A DNA stretch of 57,165 nt from Spirochaetaceae bacterium (GTDB taxonomy: Bacteria > Spirochaetota > Spirochaetia > DSM-27196 > PWMO01). This document shows, piece after piece, positions 1 through 8,483 of the stretch. The DNA is taken from the NCBI GenBank assembly GCA_007693485.1, contig REDM01000211.1, positions 1 through 57,165 on the forward strand, written 5' to 3'. The first letter of the stretch is position 1; each line of letters opens with the position of its first letter. Below the pieces are notes generated by a model. The model was not told where the DNA came from and made no database searches. It was given only the letters and a program-made list of their open reading frames with translations. Made by a program: the position numbers and the translations under genes.

Positions 1-28
1 TGAGAACCCGCAGCGGTCCACGGTACGC

Positions 29-57
29 TTGTTCCCGATCCCCCGGGCCGCTATAGT
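29..57 (+). promoter_or_regulatory. mtlD promoter, leaderless type
   Basis: A -35 box TTGTTC (29-34), a 17-bp spacer and a -10 box TATAGT (52-57) are visible. Only 6 nt separate the -10 box from the ATG at 64, so transcription should begin at or beside the start codon. No Shine-Dalgarno sequence is present. The same geometry recurs elsewhere in the window. Confidence 0.6.
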
Positions 58-63
58 GGCCGC

Positions 64-1245
64 ATGCTGCATCTGGTTCAGTTTGGAGCGGGAAACATCG
101 GCCGCTCGTTCATTGGCGCGCTCTTCGCGCAAGCGGGCTGGAAGGTTACGTTTGTAGACGTGGATGAGCGGGTGGTACACGAACTCACCCGACGCGGCGG
201 CTATCCGGTTGTGGTCAAGCACCCCGACGGCCGCGACGAACGTCGTGAGGTCTCCGGGGTTACCGCGATCAACGGGAGAGATGGCGCCGCAGTTACCGCC
301 GCCGTACGTTCCGCGGATCTCCTCGCTACCTCGGTGGGCAAACAGGCCCTGCCCCACGTGTTGCGCGCAATTGCCGAGGGGATCCGCGCACGCGAAGCGC
401 CGCTGGATCTCATCCTCGCAGAAAACCTGCGTGACGGTGCCGCCTTTGCGCGGTCCGTTCTGGCCGACGCCTTGACCGACCGTCCCGATCTGGTCGAGAC
501 CGTGGGCCTGGTGGAGACCAGCATCGGGAAGATGGTGCCGCTGATGAGCGAAGCCGACCGCAGCGCCGATCCGCTGCAGGTCTTTGCCGAGCCCTACAAC
601 ACCCTCATCCTCGACCGCCACGGCTTTCTGGGGTCCATCCCCGATGTGGCCGGCATTCAGCTTGTGGACAACATCAGCGCATACGTCGACCGAAAACTCT
701 TCATTCACAATATGGGTCACGCCGCGGCGGCCTACCTGGGGTTTCGCGCGAATCCGAAAACCACGCTGCTCCCCGACGCCCTGGAGCCGGTTCACGACGT
801 GGTGCGCGAGGCGATGCTGCAAGCAGCCGCTGCACTGGCTGCCGCCTACCCGCAGGATCTCACCCTCCCCGACCTGCACGCCCATGTCGATGACCTGCTG
901 TTCCGTTTCGGCAATCGCGCGCTGGGAGACACCGTCTATCGGGTTGGGCGCGATCTGCCGAGAAAACTGCACAAGAGCGATCGCATGGTGGGCGCCCTGC
1001 TCCTGGCCGAAGCGCACACCATGCCGAGCAATTGCATCGTAGATGCAACCGAAGCGGCGCTCTCGTTTGACGCGCGTGACGAATCGGGCCGTCCGTACGA
1101 ACCCGATGTGATCTTCCGGACGGAGGTTCTGTCGCGCGGGATGGACGCCGTCATCAGTGAGACCTGCGGTCTCAGCGAGACGGTTCCCGAAGAGCGGCGT
1201 GTTGCCGACCTGCTTCGCCGCGCGGCCGGCTCCGACCATGCATGA
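64..1245 (+). CDS. mtlD: Mannitol-1-phosphate 5-dehydrogenase
   Basis: Predicted to interconvert mannitol 1-phosphate and fructose 6-phosphate with NAD(H) in the cytoplasm. The 393-residue length fits the MtlD branch of polyol-specific long-chain dehydrogenases (E. coli MtlD is about 382). The N-terminus carries the nucleotide-binding stretch FGAGNIGRSFIG (residues 7-18). The family K-x4-N-x2-H active-site signature is KLFIHNMGH with Lys211, Asn216 and His219. The ATG at 64 is chosen because it directly precedes the conserved N-terminus and sits 6 nt after a -10 box. The gene overlaps the next one by 4 bp (ATGA). No mannitol PTS gene is visible here, so the substrate source is unknown. Confidence 0.93.
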   Translation: MLHLVQFGAGNIGRSFIGALFAQAGWKVTFVDVDERVVHELTRRGGYPVVVKHPDGRDERREVSGVTAINGRDGAAVTAAVRSADLLATSVGKQALPHVLRAIAEGIRAREAPLDLILAENLRDGAAFARSVLADALTDRPDLVETVGLVETSIGKMVPLMSEADRSADPLQVFAEPYNTLILDRHGFLGSIPDVAGIQLVDNISAYVDRKLFIHNMGHAAAAYLGFRANPKTTLLPDALEPVHDVVREAMLQAAAALAAAYPQDLTLPDLHAHVDDLLFRFGNRALGDTVYRVGRDLPRKLHKSDRMVGALLLAEAHTMPSNCIVDATEAALSFDARDESGRPYEPDVIFRTEVLSRGMDAVISETCGLSETVPEERRVADLLRRAAGSDHA

Positions 1246-1919
1246 ACAGCATCGATCAGGGCAGCTGCCCCTACCTGCCCAATCGCCGCTGGGTCAGTCA
1301 CGCGTTTGCCGCCGGACAGCTGACCGGTGAGGTGTACGAGTCGCTGATTAACCAGGGCTGGCGGCGCAGCGGCTCGATATTTTACCACAATTGCTGCCCC
1401 GGATGCTCGCTCTGCATTCCCATCAGGGTTCCCGTGTCCGAGTTTTCCATGAGCGATTCCCAGCGCCGCGTGATGCGCAAGAACCGCGATGTCGCGGTCA
1501 GTTACCACGAAACCGCACCCGACGAAGCGATCTGGCAGCTCTACCGCACCTATCAGCGCGAGCGTCACGGCCAGGTCGCGGAGGACGGCGACTCGTGGGA
1601 GTCCTACGTGGAGTTTCTGGGCGAATCCCCCGTTCCCACGCTGGTGATGCGCTATACGGTGGGAGATGAGCTGATTGGCGCCGGGTGGGTTGATGTGCTG
1701 CCCGAGGGGATCTCGAGCGTCTATTTTGCCTACGATCCCCGCCACGCCGGACGAAGTCTGGGCACCCTTTCCGCCCTGCACGAGCTGCGGTTTGCCTCCG
1801 AGCTCGGCAGACAGTGGTACTATCTGGGCTTCTTTGTGCCCGGTTGCCCGTCGATGTCGTACAAGGCGCGCTTCCGGCCGTATGAGCTGCTCATCGACGG
1901 CCGGTGGCACCGCTGGTAG
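1242..1919 (+). CDS. bpt: Aminoacyl-tRNA-protein transferase (Bpt/Ate family)
   Basis: A 225-residue member of the bacterial arginyl/leucyltransferase family, which moves an amino acid from tRNA to the N-terminus of proteins and so makes N-degrons. Family hallmarks seen are CPYLPNR near residue 9, the RRSG segment, the paired cysteines in YHNCCPGCSLCIPIRVPV, the SQRRVMRKN block and a GNAT-like C-terminal half with the SVYFAYDP and SMSYKARFRPYE segments. Bacterial Bpt enzymes usually transfer leucine to N-terminal Asp or Glu; whether this one uses Leu or Arg cannot be read from the sequence. It is translationally coupled to mtlD (4-bp overlap), a pairing with no obvious functional logic. A Clp unfoldase, clpC, lies about 27 kb away. 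Confidence 0.88.
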   Translation: MNSIDQGSCPYLPNRRWVSHAFAAGQLTGEVYESLINQGWRRSGSIFYHNCCPGCSLCIPIRVPVSEFSMSDSQRRVMRKNRDVAVSYHETAPDEAIWQLYRTYQRERHGQVAEDGDSWESYVEFLGESPVPTLVMRYTVGDELIGAGWVDVLPEGISSVYFAYDPRHAGRSLGTLSALHELRFASELGRQWYYLGFFVPGCPSMSYKARFRPYELLIDGRWHRW

Positions 1920-1954
1920 TCACGCCGCGGCGGTTATCGCAGTGCCGGCGCGGT

Positions 1955-3235
1955 TCACGCCCCCAGGCAGCGGTCGAGTTCGCCGATGATATCGTCGATG
2001 TGCTCGATGCCGATGGAGAGCCGCACCATCTCCGGTGGAACCCCGGCCGTGCGCTGCTGATCCTCGCTCATCTGTGAGTGGGTCGTGCTCGCCGGATGAA
2101 TCGCAAGGCTCTTTGCATCGCCCACGTTGGCAACGTGAGAGAACAGCTCGAGCGAGTTGATAAACTTCTCACCCGCCGCGCGACCGCCCTTGATGCCAAA
2201 GACCACCATACCGCCGAAACCCTTGGTCAGGTACTTCCTGGCGTGGGCGTGGGTTGGGTGGTCGGGCAGACCGGGATAGTTCACCCACTCAACCTTGGGG
2301 TGGTTCGCCAGATGCTTCGCGACCGCGAGAGCGTTTTCGCTGTGCCGCTCCATGCGCAGCGGAAGCGTTTCCAGGCCCTGTAGAAACATCCACGCGTTGT
2401 CCGGCGCAATTGCGGCACCGAGGTTCCGGAGGGGAACCACCCGCATCCGCAGGATGTAGGCGATGGGGCTCAAGGGGCCAAGGTCGTGCGCGAAGCGCAG
2501 TCCGTGGTAACTCCCGTCGGGCTGGTTCATGGTGGTAAACTTGGGATCGGTCCAGTCGAAGCGTCCCGCGTCAACGACAATCCCTCCAATTCCCGTCCCA
2601 TGGCCTCCCATCCACTTGGTCAGCGAGTTCACCACGATGTCAGCTCCGTGGTCGATGGTGCGAAGCAGCGCCGGGGTGGTGAAGGTCGCGTCTACGATGA
2701 GCGGAAGCCGGTGATTGTGCGCGATGTCGGCAATTGCCGCGATGTCGGGCACGCTCAACGCCGGGTTGCCGATGGTCTCCAGAAACACCGCGCGGGTCTT
2801 TTCGTTGATTGCTCCCTTGATTGCGGCGAGATCAAGTGGATCAACAAAGCGAACGCGGATCCCGTAGTTGGGCAGGATATCGTTGAACATGGTGAAGGTC
2901 CCGCCGTAGAGGTGGCTGCTGGAGACAACCTCGTCACCGGCCACGCAGATGTTGAGAATGGAATAAAAAATCGCGGACGTTCCCGACGCCACCGCCAGGG
3001 CGGCAGCCCCACCCTCCAACGCGGCAACCCGCTGCTCGAGCACATCCTGCGTGGGGTTCATGATGCGGGTGTAGATGTATCCGAGTTCCTTCAGCGCGAA
3101 GAGGTTCGCAGCGTGCTCGGTGTCACGAAACAGGTAGGCGGTGGTCCGGTTGATGGGCACGCCACGGCTGGGGTTATCCTGCGTGGCCGTCTGTCCGGCG
3201 TGCAGGGCAAGCGTCTCAAATTGGTAATCACTCAT
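1955..3235 (-). CDS. metY: O-acetylhomoserine sulfhydrylase
   Basis: A 426-residue PLP enzyme of the Cys/Met metabolism family. O-acetylhomoserine aminocarboxypropyltransferases convert O-acetylhomoserine plus sulfide to homocysteine. Seen: the N-terminal ETLALHAGQ and TTAYLFRD motifs typical of MetY rather than the shorter MetB/MetC, the YTRIMNPT segment, SGTSAIF, and the PLP lysine in NSLTKWMGG (Lys207). A strong Shine-Dalgarno AAGGAG precedes the ATG at 3235. It follows cysK by 76 bp on the same strand, and the gap carries tandem 11-bp repeats. It is probably the last gene of the transporter-cysK-metY unit, although the gap could also hold its own control element. Confidence 0.93.
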   Translation of the reverse strand: MSDYQFETLALHAGQTATQDNPSRGVPINRTTAYLFRDTEHAANLFALKELGYIYTRIMNPTQDVLEQRVAALEGGAAALAVASGTSAIFYSILNICVAGDEVVSSSHLYGGTFTMFNDILPNYGIRVRFVDPLDLAAIKGAINEKTRAVFLETIGNPALSVPDIAAIADIAHNHRLPLIVDATFTTPALLRTIDHGADIVVNSLTKWMGGHGTGIGGIVVDAGRFDWTDPKFTTMNQPDGSYHGLRFAHDLGPLSPIAYILRMRVVPLRNLGAAIAPDNAWMFLQGLETLPLRMERHSENALAVAKHLANHPKVEWVNYPGLPDHPTHAHARKYLTKGFGGMVVFGIKGGRAAGEKFINSLELFSHVANVGDAKSLAIHPASTTHSQMSEDQQRTAGVPPEMVRLSIGIEHIDDIIGELDRCLGA

Positions 3236-3257
3236 CGGTTACTCCTTGTGTATTGTC

Positions 3258-3297
3258 GGTTCGATTCATAGTGCCTGTTCGGTTCATGTTCGGTTCA
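3258..3297. repeat. Tandem 11-bp repeats upstream of metY
   Basis: TGTTCGGTTCA occurs twice in exact tandem at 3276-3286 and 3287-3297, with a degenerate third copy GGTTCGATTCA at 3258-3268. The 11-bp unit is close to one helical turn, so copies would face the same side of DNA. The array sits 23-62 bp before the metY start, which fits a regulator-binding array. This function is inferred. The T-arm-like GGTTCGATTC is not part of a tRNA, since no cloverleaf forms around it. Confidence 0.55.
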
Positions 3298-3311
3298 CGG
3301 TGCCACGTGGT

Positions 3312-4217
3312 TTATTCATACAACCACGTGCTCAAATAACGCTCTCCCGAGTCGCAGATCACGGTTACGATAACCCGTCCCGCGTTCTCGCTCCGGCGCG
3401 CGAGCTCCAGCGCGGCCCACACGTTGGCGGCAGCAGACATCCCGCCGAGGATCCCTTCCTCGCGGGCAAGGCGGCGTGCGTTAGTTCCCGCGTCCTCTGC
3501 GCTGACGACCATGACCTCATCGACCAGCGTCCGGTCGAGGGTGCGCGGAATGAAGCCAGCACCAATACCCTGGATGCGGTGCGGGCCGGGAGCACCTCCG
3601 GAGAGCACGGGCGACACGTCGGGCTCAACGGCCACGGCGCGGAACCCGGGTTTGAGTTCCTTGATCCGTCGTGCGACCCCGGTAATGGTGCCGCCGGTAC
3701 CGACGCCGGCGACAAAGATATCCACACGACCTTCGGTGTCGCGCCAGATCTCCTCCGCGGTGGTACGGTAGTGACTATCCGGGTTGGCCGGGTTCTCAAA
3801 CTGCCGGGTGAGGTGAGCACCGGGTGTCGCGCGCACGATTCGCTCGGCTTCCTCCACCGCGCCACGCATTCCCTCGGCGCCCGGGGTCAAGACCAGTTCG
3901 GCCCCAAACGCGCTCAGAAGCCGTCGTCGCTCCACGCTCATGGTGTCGGGCATGGTAAGCACCACGCGATAGCCCTTGGTTGCGCCCAGATATGCCAGCG
4001 CGATGCCGGTGTTACCGCTGGTGGCCTCAACGATTGTGCCGCCGGGCTTCAGCGCCCCGGACTGCTCAGCCGCCTCGATCATCGCCTTCCCGATCCGGTC
4101 CTTCACGCTGGACAGAGGATTGTGTGATTCGAGCTTCACCCAGACCTCCGCACCGACCCCCTCGGCCATTCGCGAAAGCCGCACCATCGGCGTATTTCCT
4201 ACCAGTTCCGACAACAT
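3312..4217 (-). CDS. cysK: Cysteine synthase A
   Basis: A 301-residue fold-type II PLP enzyme, predicted to make cysteine from O-acetylserine and sulfide. The N-terminus matches CysK closely: [10 protein letters not shown] at 5-14, the PLP lysine in SSVKDRIG (Lys39), the substrate loop TSGNTG (66-71) and the glycine-rich phosphate loop GTGGTITGV. There is no CBS domain, so it is a simple cysteine synthase and not a cystathionine beta-synthase. It starts 31 bp after the ABC ATPase on the same strand, with a purine-rich GGTGGGAA before the ATG. The order transporter, cysK, metY implies the imported compound supplies sulfur. Confidence 0.93.
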   Translation of the reverse strand: MLSELVGNTPMVRLSRMAEGVGAEVWVKLESHNPLSSVKDRIGKAMIEAAEQSGALKPGGTIVEATSGNTGIALAYLGATKGYRVVLTMPDTMSVERRRLLSAFGAELVLTPGAEGMRGAVEEAERIVRATPGAHLTRQFENPANPDSHYRTTAEEIWRDTEGRVDIFVAGVGTGGTITGVARRIKELKPGFRAVAVEPDVSPVLSGGAPGPHRIQGIGAGFIPRTLDRTLVDEVMVVSAEDAGTNARRLAREEGILGGMSAAANVWAALELARRSENAGRVIVTVICDSGERYLSTWLYE

Positions 4218-4248
4218 ACCGTTCCCACCATTCTTTAGTTACGTAAAT

Positions 4249-5403
4249 CTACTGCCTTACTTGAGTTTCTGCAAGCCCTTCCGACTCGTTTCTCGGAAAG
4301 CACTGAATGCGGTGCGGAGGGAGCTGAAGTTGGACCGTTCGCGACGGCTCGTGCCACGCCGGCATCCCGAGTCCGGAATCCGGAGAACCGCCGGTCCCGT
4401 GAGCACCATCCAGATCCGTGATCAGCACGTCCAGTTCTACCCCACTCTCAAGCGCAACCCGGCAGCGTATCCGCGTCCCCATGGAAACGCGGCGCAGCAC
4501 GGTTGCCGTAATCCGGTTGTTGCCCTCGGGAGCCGCTTGGCCGCCCGGGGCGATCCGGATCGCCTCCGGCCGGACGCTCATCCAGACCGGTCCATCGGGG
4601 AGATCGGCGGCGGCAACCACAAACTGCCCGTGGTCGGTAGCGACGGTGCTGCCGCCATGGGTGCTGAGCGTCCCGGCGATCAGGTTTCGATTGCCGAAAA
4701 ACTCAGAAACGCGACGGGTTGCGGGTTGGTCGTAGAACTGCGCCGGAGGGCCTGCCTGATGAACGTGACCGTCGAATAGCAGCGCAATGCGGTCTGCAAG
4801 CAGAACCGCCTCTTCCTGATCGTGGGTCACAAAGATGATGGTGACGTCGAGGCGCTGTTTGAGCGAGAGAACGAGCTCGCGCATCTCATCGCGCAGATGG
4901 GCGTCCAGGCTCGAGAACGGTTCGTCGAGCAGGAGAACCTGCGGTCGCACCACCAGCGCCCGCGCCAGCGCGACGCGCTGCCGCTGACCGCCCGAGAGTT
5001 GTGACGGCATTCGCGACTCAAGTCCCTCGAGTCGCATGAGCGCAATCATGCGACGCACTTCCCCGGCGATTTCCGCGGACGGACGCTTTCGCATGGTCAG
5101 TCCAAACGCGATATTCCGGCTGACGTTCATGAAGGGAAAGAGCAGATGATTCTGAAAAACCATGACCGCGTCCCGACGCTCGGCCGGAACCGCGGTCACC
5201 TCACGGTCTCCAAACCGGATCGTACCACGGTCGGGAGAAAGCAGTCCGGCGATCAGTTTGAGCAGGGTGGTCTTCCCGCATCCCGAAGGTCCCAACAGGG
5301 CTACCAGCTCTCCGGGCTCAACCGACAGGGAGACCGCCTCGACGGCGGGTTGCTCACCGCCGGGATAGGTGTAGGTAACGCCGTCGAGTCCAACGCGGAT
5401 CAT
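4249..5403 (-). CDS. ABC importer ATP-binding protein (YnjD/PotA-like)
   Basis: A 384-residue ATPase of an ABC importer. Walker A is GPSGCGKT (38-45), the signature is LSGGQ (136-140), Walker B is LLLDEP (157-162), and the switch histidine is in FVTHDQEEA. The C-terminal part (roughly 240-345) looks like a TOBE regulatory domain, as in PotA, FbpC and CysA. The start overlaps the end of the upstream permease by 4 bp. The neighbouring substrate-binding protein resembles E. coli YnjB, so the system is best compared with YnjBCD, whose substrate is not established. Its place before cysK and metY suggests a sulfur compound. Confidence 0.88.
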   Translation of the reverse strand: MIRVGLDGVTYTYPGGEQPAVEAVSLSVEPGELVALLGPSGCGKTTLLKLIAGLLSPDRGTIRFGDREVTAVPAERRDAVMVFQNHLLFPFMNVSRNIAFGLTMRKRPSAEIAGEVRRMIALMRLEGLESRMPSQLSGGQRQRVALARALVVRPQVLLLDEPFSSLDAHLRDEMRELVLSLKQRLDVTIIFVTHDQEEAVLLADRIALLFDGHVHQAGPPAQFYDQPATRRVSEFFGNRNLIAGTLSTHGGSTVATDHGQFVVAAADLPDGPVWMSVRPEAIRIAPGGQAAPEGNNRITATVLRRVSMGTRIRCRVALESGVELDVLITDLDGAHGTGGSPDSGLGMPAWHEPSRTVQLQLPPHRIQCFPRNESEGLAETQVRQ

Positions 5404-6230
5404 ACGCCCTCCAATCCCGACACGCCCGCCGGGCGCCCACCGAGCATCCGCGCGCTGACACCCAGAACCAGCAGAGCCGGGGCCAGAAACAGCAGGGAAA
5501 CCGCGCCGGTCATCGCGTGGTCACCCGCGGTCACAAAGGCGAAGAGCAGCACCGGAAGGGTCATCACCCGGCCGCCACCAACCAGGAGCGTGAGCGCGTA
5601 CTGACTCCACGAAATGAGAAACACAAAGAGTGCGCCGGTTACCAGCCCCGGAAGGATCGCCGGCGCGGTCACGTGCAGCAGGGTTTCCCACCGGGTTGCA
5701 CCCAGACTGCGGGCCTGTTGCTCGTATTCGGGATCGTAGGCCGAGAATACCGCACGCATGACCATCACCATATACGGAAGTGCCGGCAGCAGGTGAGCCA
5801 CCACCACTCCAATCAGCGTTGCAGAGATCCCCGCCCGGATCAACACAACCTGAACCCCCATGATCACGGCGAGCGAAGGAACGATCAGCGGTGCAAATAC
5901 CAGCGCCTCGGCAAACCGCTTTCCGCGAAACCGGTAGAGCCCAAGCGCCCGCCCCGCAGGAACTCCCAGCGGCACCGAGACCGCGGTGGTGACCAGTGCA
6001 ATGATGACGCTGTTTCGGGTAGCCTCCGCGACGCGGGAAGCCGGCGACGCCAGATAGCGCCAGGATCGCAGCGACCACTGCTCGGGCAGGAGCCGCGGAA
6101 ACCACCACCCCCCGCTGAGCGACCAGATGACCAGCGGAATCGCAGGCAGCAGAACGGCGACCACAATTCCGGCGATCACCGCCGTGTGCACCGCCTTCAT
6201 GCCGTCGCACGGAGCAAACCGACTACCCAT
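5400..6230 (-). CDS. ABC importer permease, second subunit (YnjC C-half-like)
   Basis: A binding-protein-dependent transport permease of about 276 residues with roughly six membrane helices. The cytoplasmic EAA loop, which docks on the ATPase, is recognisable as EYEQQARSLGATRWETLL. I place the start at the ATG at 6230, in front of which GGAG lies 9 nt upstream and which overlaps the upstream permease by 8 bp. A downstream ATG at 6200 is possible but has no ribosome-binding site. In E. coli, YnjC is one long protein; here the two permease halves are separate genes. It overlaps the ATPase gene by 4 bp. Confidence 0.85.
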   Translation of the reverse strand: MGSRFAPCDGMKAVHTAVIAGIVVAVLLPAIPLVIWSLSGGWWFPRLLPEQWSLRSWRYLASPASRVAEATRNSVIIALVTTAVSVPLGVPAGRALGLYRFRGKRFAEALVFAPLIVPSLAVIMGVQVVLIRAGISATLIGVVVAHLLPALPYMVMVMRAVFSAYDPEYEQQARSLGATRWETLLHVTAPAILPGLVTGALFVFLISWSQYALTLLVGGGRVMTLPVLLFAFVTAGDHAMTGAVSLLFLAPALLVLGVSARMLGGRPAGVSGLEGV

Positions 6231-7107
6231 CGCGTCGCTCCGAGAAAACCCGGGTGGCGACGCGGTACAACGCAACCAGCACCAGCGCAATCAAGGCAAT
6301 CACAAGATTGAGCGCCATCGCCTCGGGGCGACGCGTCAGATCGGTGTCGGTGTAGAGCCGGTAGGCGAGCACCGAGAGCATGGAAGGAAACCTGGTCCCC
6401 AGCACCAGCGGCGTCTCAAAGGCTCCAAAGACGAAGGCAAATACGATGATCGTCGCAGGAACCACCGCCGGCAGCGTCAACGGAACGAGCACGTGGCGTA
6501 CTCGCTGAAGGCGCGATGCGCCCAGCGAGCGGGCAACCGATTCGTAATCGTCACCCACCGACTGGAGAACTGCAAGGGCAACCAGACCCACGAAGGGGAT
6601 CTGTTTCCACGCGTAGACCAGAATGATTGAGACTCCCGCCGAGTCATGAACCAACTCAGGAAAAGCGGCCGGTGCGGAGATGAACCCGCCATGAAACAGA
6701 AGGCGCGACAGGAGCCCGCTTTGGGAAAGCAGCATCGCGGCAGCCACCGCCACTACCAGATGGGGAACCGTCAACGGTATCTGGTAGAGAAACCGGATCA
6801 GCCGGCTGTTGCGCAGCCTCCGTCGCAGCACAAGCGCCGTAATCAATCCAAAAAGCACCGTGAGAACGGTGGAGACGGCGGCAACCCAGAGCGTCAGGCC
6901 CAGTGAGCGCAGAAACCCCCGACTCGTCAGTACCGTAACGAACGCGCCGGCGGAGACCGTCCGCATCCCCAGGGCAGGAAGGTAGCCGAGGCTCTGTACC
7001 AGGGCCAACCCGATGCCCCCGGCAAACAGCACGCCGATCACCAGGAGGGCCGGCGCCAGAAGCAGCGCGGGTCGTGCCGATGCTACGGAGTGGCGGCTCG
7101 TCATCAT
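6223..7107 (-). CDS. ABC importer permease, first subunit (YnjC N-half-like)
   Basis: A 294-residue inner-membrane permease with about six transmembrane segments, the first near residues 14-38. The EAA motif region is YESVARSLGASRLQRVRHV, followed by the LTLPAVVPA segment common to this fold. It starts 6 nt after the substrate-binding protein gene ends and overlaps the second permease by 8 bp, so the four transport genes look like one transcript. The two permeases are similar in fold but not close duplicates, which suggests a heterodimeric channel. Confidence 0.86.
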   Translation of the reverse strand: MMTSRHSVASARPALLLAPALLVIGVLFAGGIGLALVQSLGYLPALGMRTVSAGAFVTVLTSRGFLRSLGLTLWVAAVSTVLTVLFGLITALVLRRRLRNSRLIRFLYQIPLTVPHLVVAVAAAMLLSQSGLLSRLLFHGGFISAPAAFPELVHDSAGVSIILVYAWKQIPFVGLVALAVLQSVGDDYESVARSLGASRLQRVRHVLVPLTLPAVVPATIIVFAFVFGAFETPLVLGTRFPSMLSVLAYRLYTDTDLTRRPEAMALNLVIALIALVLVALYRVATRVFSERRDG

Positions 7108-7112
7108 CCCCC

Positions 7113-8378
7113 CTAACGCTGAAGCACGTACTCGACCCAGCCCGCCTCGATCGCCTCGAGCCAGTCTGCCTGCAGCTCAGACAGCCGGACCGCAAAGAGT
7201 TCCTCGGGCGGAAGCGACGAGGGGTGCCGAACGACCTCCGCAAACCGGGCGCGCATCTCGGGATCAAGGCGGGTCACGTCAATCGCGGGGAAGTCACCCC
7301 AGACCGCCGGTCGGCTCTTTTCCAGCTGCACCTCCGGGTCAAGGAGGGCGTTGGCAACAACCAGGGCTCCCGCCTTTGCCGAGGCGTTGAATGGAATGGC
7401 TACAAAGTGGTTGGCGCCAATCGTACCGTCCTCAAAGACCATGGTTCTGGTGGTTCGCGGGTAACGTCCCTGTTCCACCATGTTCGCCGCGTGGGCAGGG
7501 TTGTAGTTCATGTCAAACCAGATCTCACCGTTGGCAAAGAGATCCTGCATGGCCGTGCTGGTCTCGGGATAGGTACGCCCCTGCCGCCACAGGTAGGGGG
7601 CAATATCGCGCAGGGTTTCCCATACCCTCGGCGCAAGGCGGTCAAAGACCACCGGATCGAAGGGCCCCAGCAGCTCTTCAGGGTCATCGGCAACGTGATA
7701 GAACAGGTGTCGAAGGAAGACCGAACCGGTGAAGTCGGGTACCGCCGGATAGGTGAATCGGCCCGGGTTTGCCCGGATCCAGTCGAGAAGAGATCCCATG
7801 GTGCGCGGCGGTTGGGCAACACGGGCCGCATCGTAGATCAGTACGAACTGGGCCGATCCGTAGGGTGACTCAAAGCCGTCCACGGGAAACCCAAAGTCGA
7901 AGCGTACGGCCGGGTCATCGGTGTTGACGTAGCGCATATTTGGCAACCGGTGTGAGTAGGGACCGAAGAGGAGGTCCGCCTGCCGCATGGTACGGAAGTT
8001 TTCTCCGTTGATCCACATGAGGTCAACGGAGCCTCCGGAGATGCGCCCGGCGAGCCGTTCGCCGAGTACGGCGTTCACAAAGACCGACGCATCGGTTACC
8101 GGTACCATCACCAGCTCAACGCCGTAACGATCCCGCACGCGATCCGCGACAAACTCCGAGACAAACCGGTTGATCGGCTCCGAACCGCCCCACATGGTAA
8201 AGAAGACCCGCTGCCCACGCGCCTCGCTCACAATCTCTTCCCAACCAAGATCGGGAAAGCGCCGTGCGAAGTCATCCGCCGGGGCGCGGCTTCCGGCAGC
8301 CGGGAGCGAGGTGGATATCGCTATCGCGAGGACCGTGCACAGTACCATCGGAACCGCACGTCTCGTTATTGATTTCAT
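7113..8378 (-). CDS. ABC importer solute-binding protein, YnjB-like
   Basis: An exported solute-binding protein of about 421 residues. The ATG at 8378 is chosen over one 30 nt upstream because GAGGGAGA lies at the right distance before it and the protein then starts MKSITRR followed by a hydrophobic signal sequence ending near ALPAAG-type residues. The mature N-terminus has the YnjB-type blocks TMWGGSEPINRF, MVPVTDASVFVNAVLGE and VDLMWINGENFRTM, then a C-terminal alpha/beta lobe. YnjB relatives belong to COG4134; their ligand is unknown. Being first in an operon that ends with cysK and metY, it may bind a sulfur-containing solute. That is inference. Confidence 0.85.
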   Translation of the reverse strand: MKSITRRAVPMVLCTVLAIAISTSLPAAGSRAPADDFARRFPDLGWEEIVSEARGQRVFFTMWGGSEPINRFVSEFVADRVRDRYGVELVMVPVTDASVFVNAVLGERLAGRISGGSVDLMWINGENFRTMRQADLLFGPYSHRLPNMRYVNTDDPAVRFDFGFPVDGFESPYGSAQFVLIYDAARVAQPPRTMGSLLDWIRANPGRFTYPAVPDFTGSVFLRHLFYHVADDPEELLGPFDPVVFDRLAPRVWETLRDIAPYLWRQGRTYPETSTAMQDLFANGEIWFDMNYNPAHAANMVEQGRYPRTTRTMVFEDGTIGANHFVAIPFNASAKAGALVVANALLDPEVQLEKSRPAVWGDFPAIDVTRLDPEMRARFAEVVRHPSSLPPEELFAVRLSELQADWLEAIEAGWVEYVLQR

Positions 8379-8403
8379 GGCCGCATCTCCCTCTGCAACA
8401 TCC

Positions 8404-8416
8404 ACCACGGCGTGGT
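8404..8416. promoter_or_regulatory. Inverted repeat in the leader of the ABC-cysK-metY operon
   Basis: ACCACG-G-CGTGGT is a perfect 6-bp inverted repeat with one central base. It lies between the predicted transcription start (about 8447) and the first gene at 8378. The one-base spacer rules out a stable hairpin, so a dimeric repressor site is more plausible than an attenuator. No regulator gene is adjacent. Confidence 0.4.
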
Positions 8417-8453
8417 AGGATCACCGTTTTGATTGTAACAGCAACTTTCTTCC

Positions 8454-8483
8454 ACGATACCGAAGCCGGTACCGGAATGTCAA
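8454..8483 (-). promoter_or_regulatory. Promoter of the ABC-cysK-metY operon
   Basis: On the minus strand a perfect -35 TTGACA (8478-8483) is followed by 18 bp and a -10 TATCGT (8454-8459). Transcription would start near 8447, giving a leader of about 70 nt before the solute-binding protein gene. Confidence 0.55.

Noticed and set aside
3258-3268. T-arm-like sequence GGTTCGATTC suggesting a tRNA
   Set aside because: No acceptor, anticodon or D-arm can be folded around it; it is part of a short repeat array before metY.
2486-3271. A plus-strand frame opposite metY
   Set aside because: Antisense to a clear PLP enzyme; no conserved motif.
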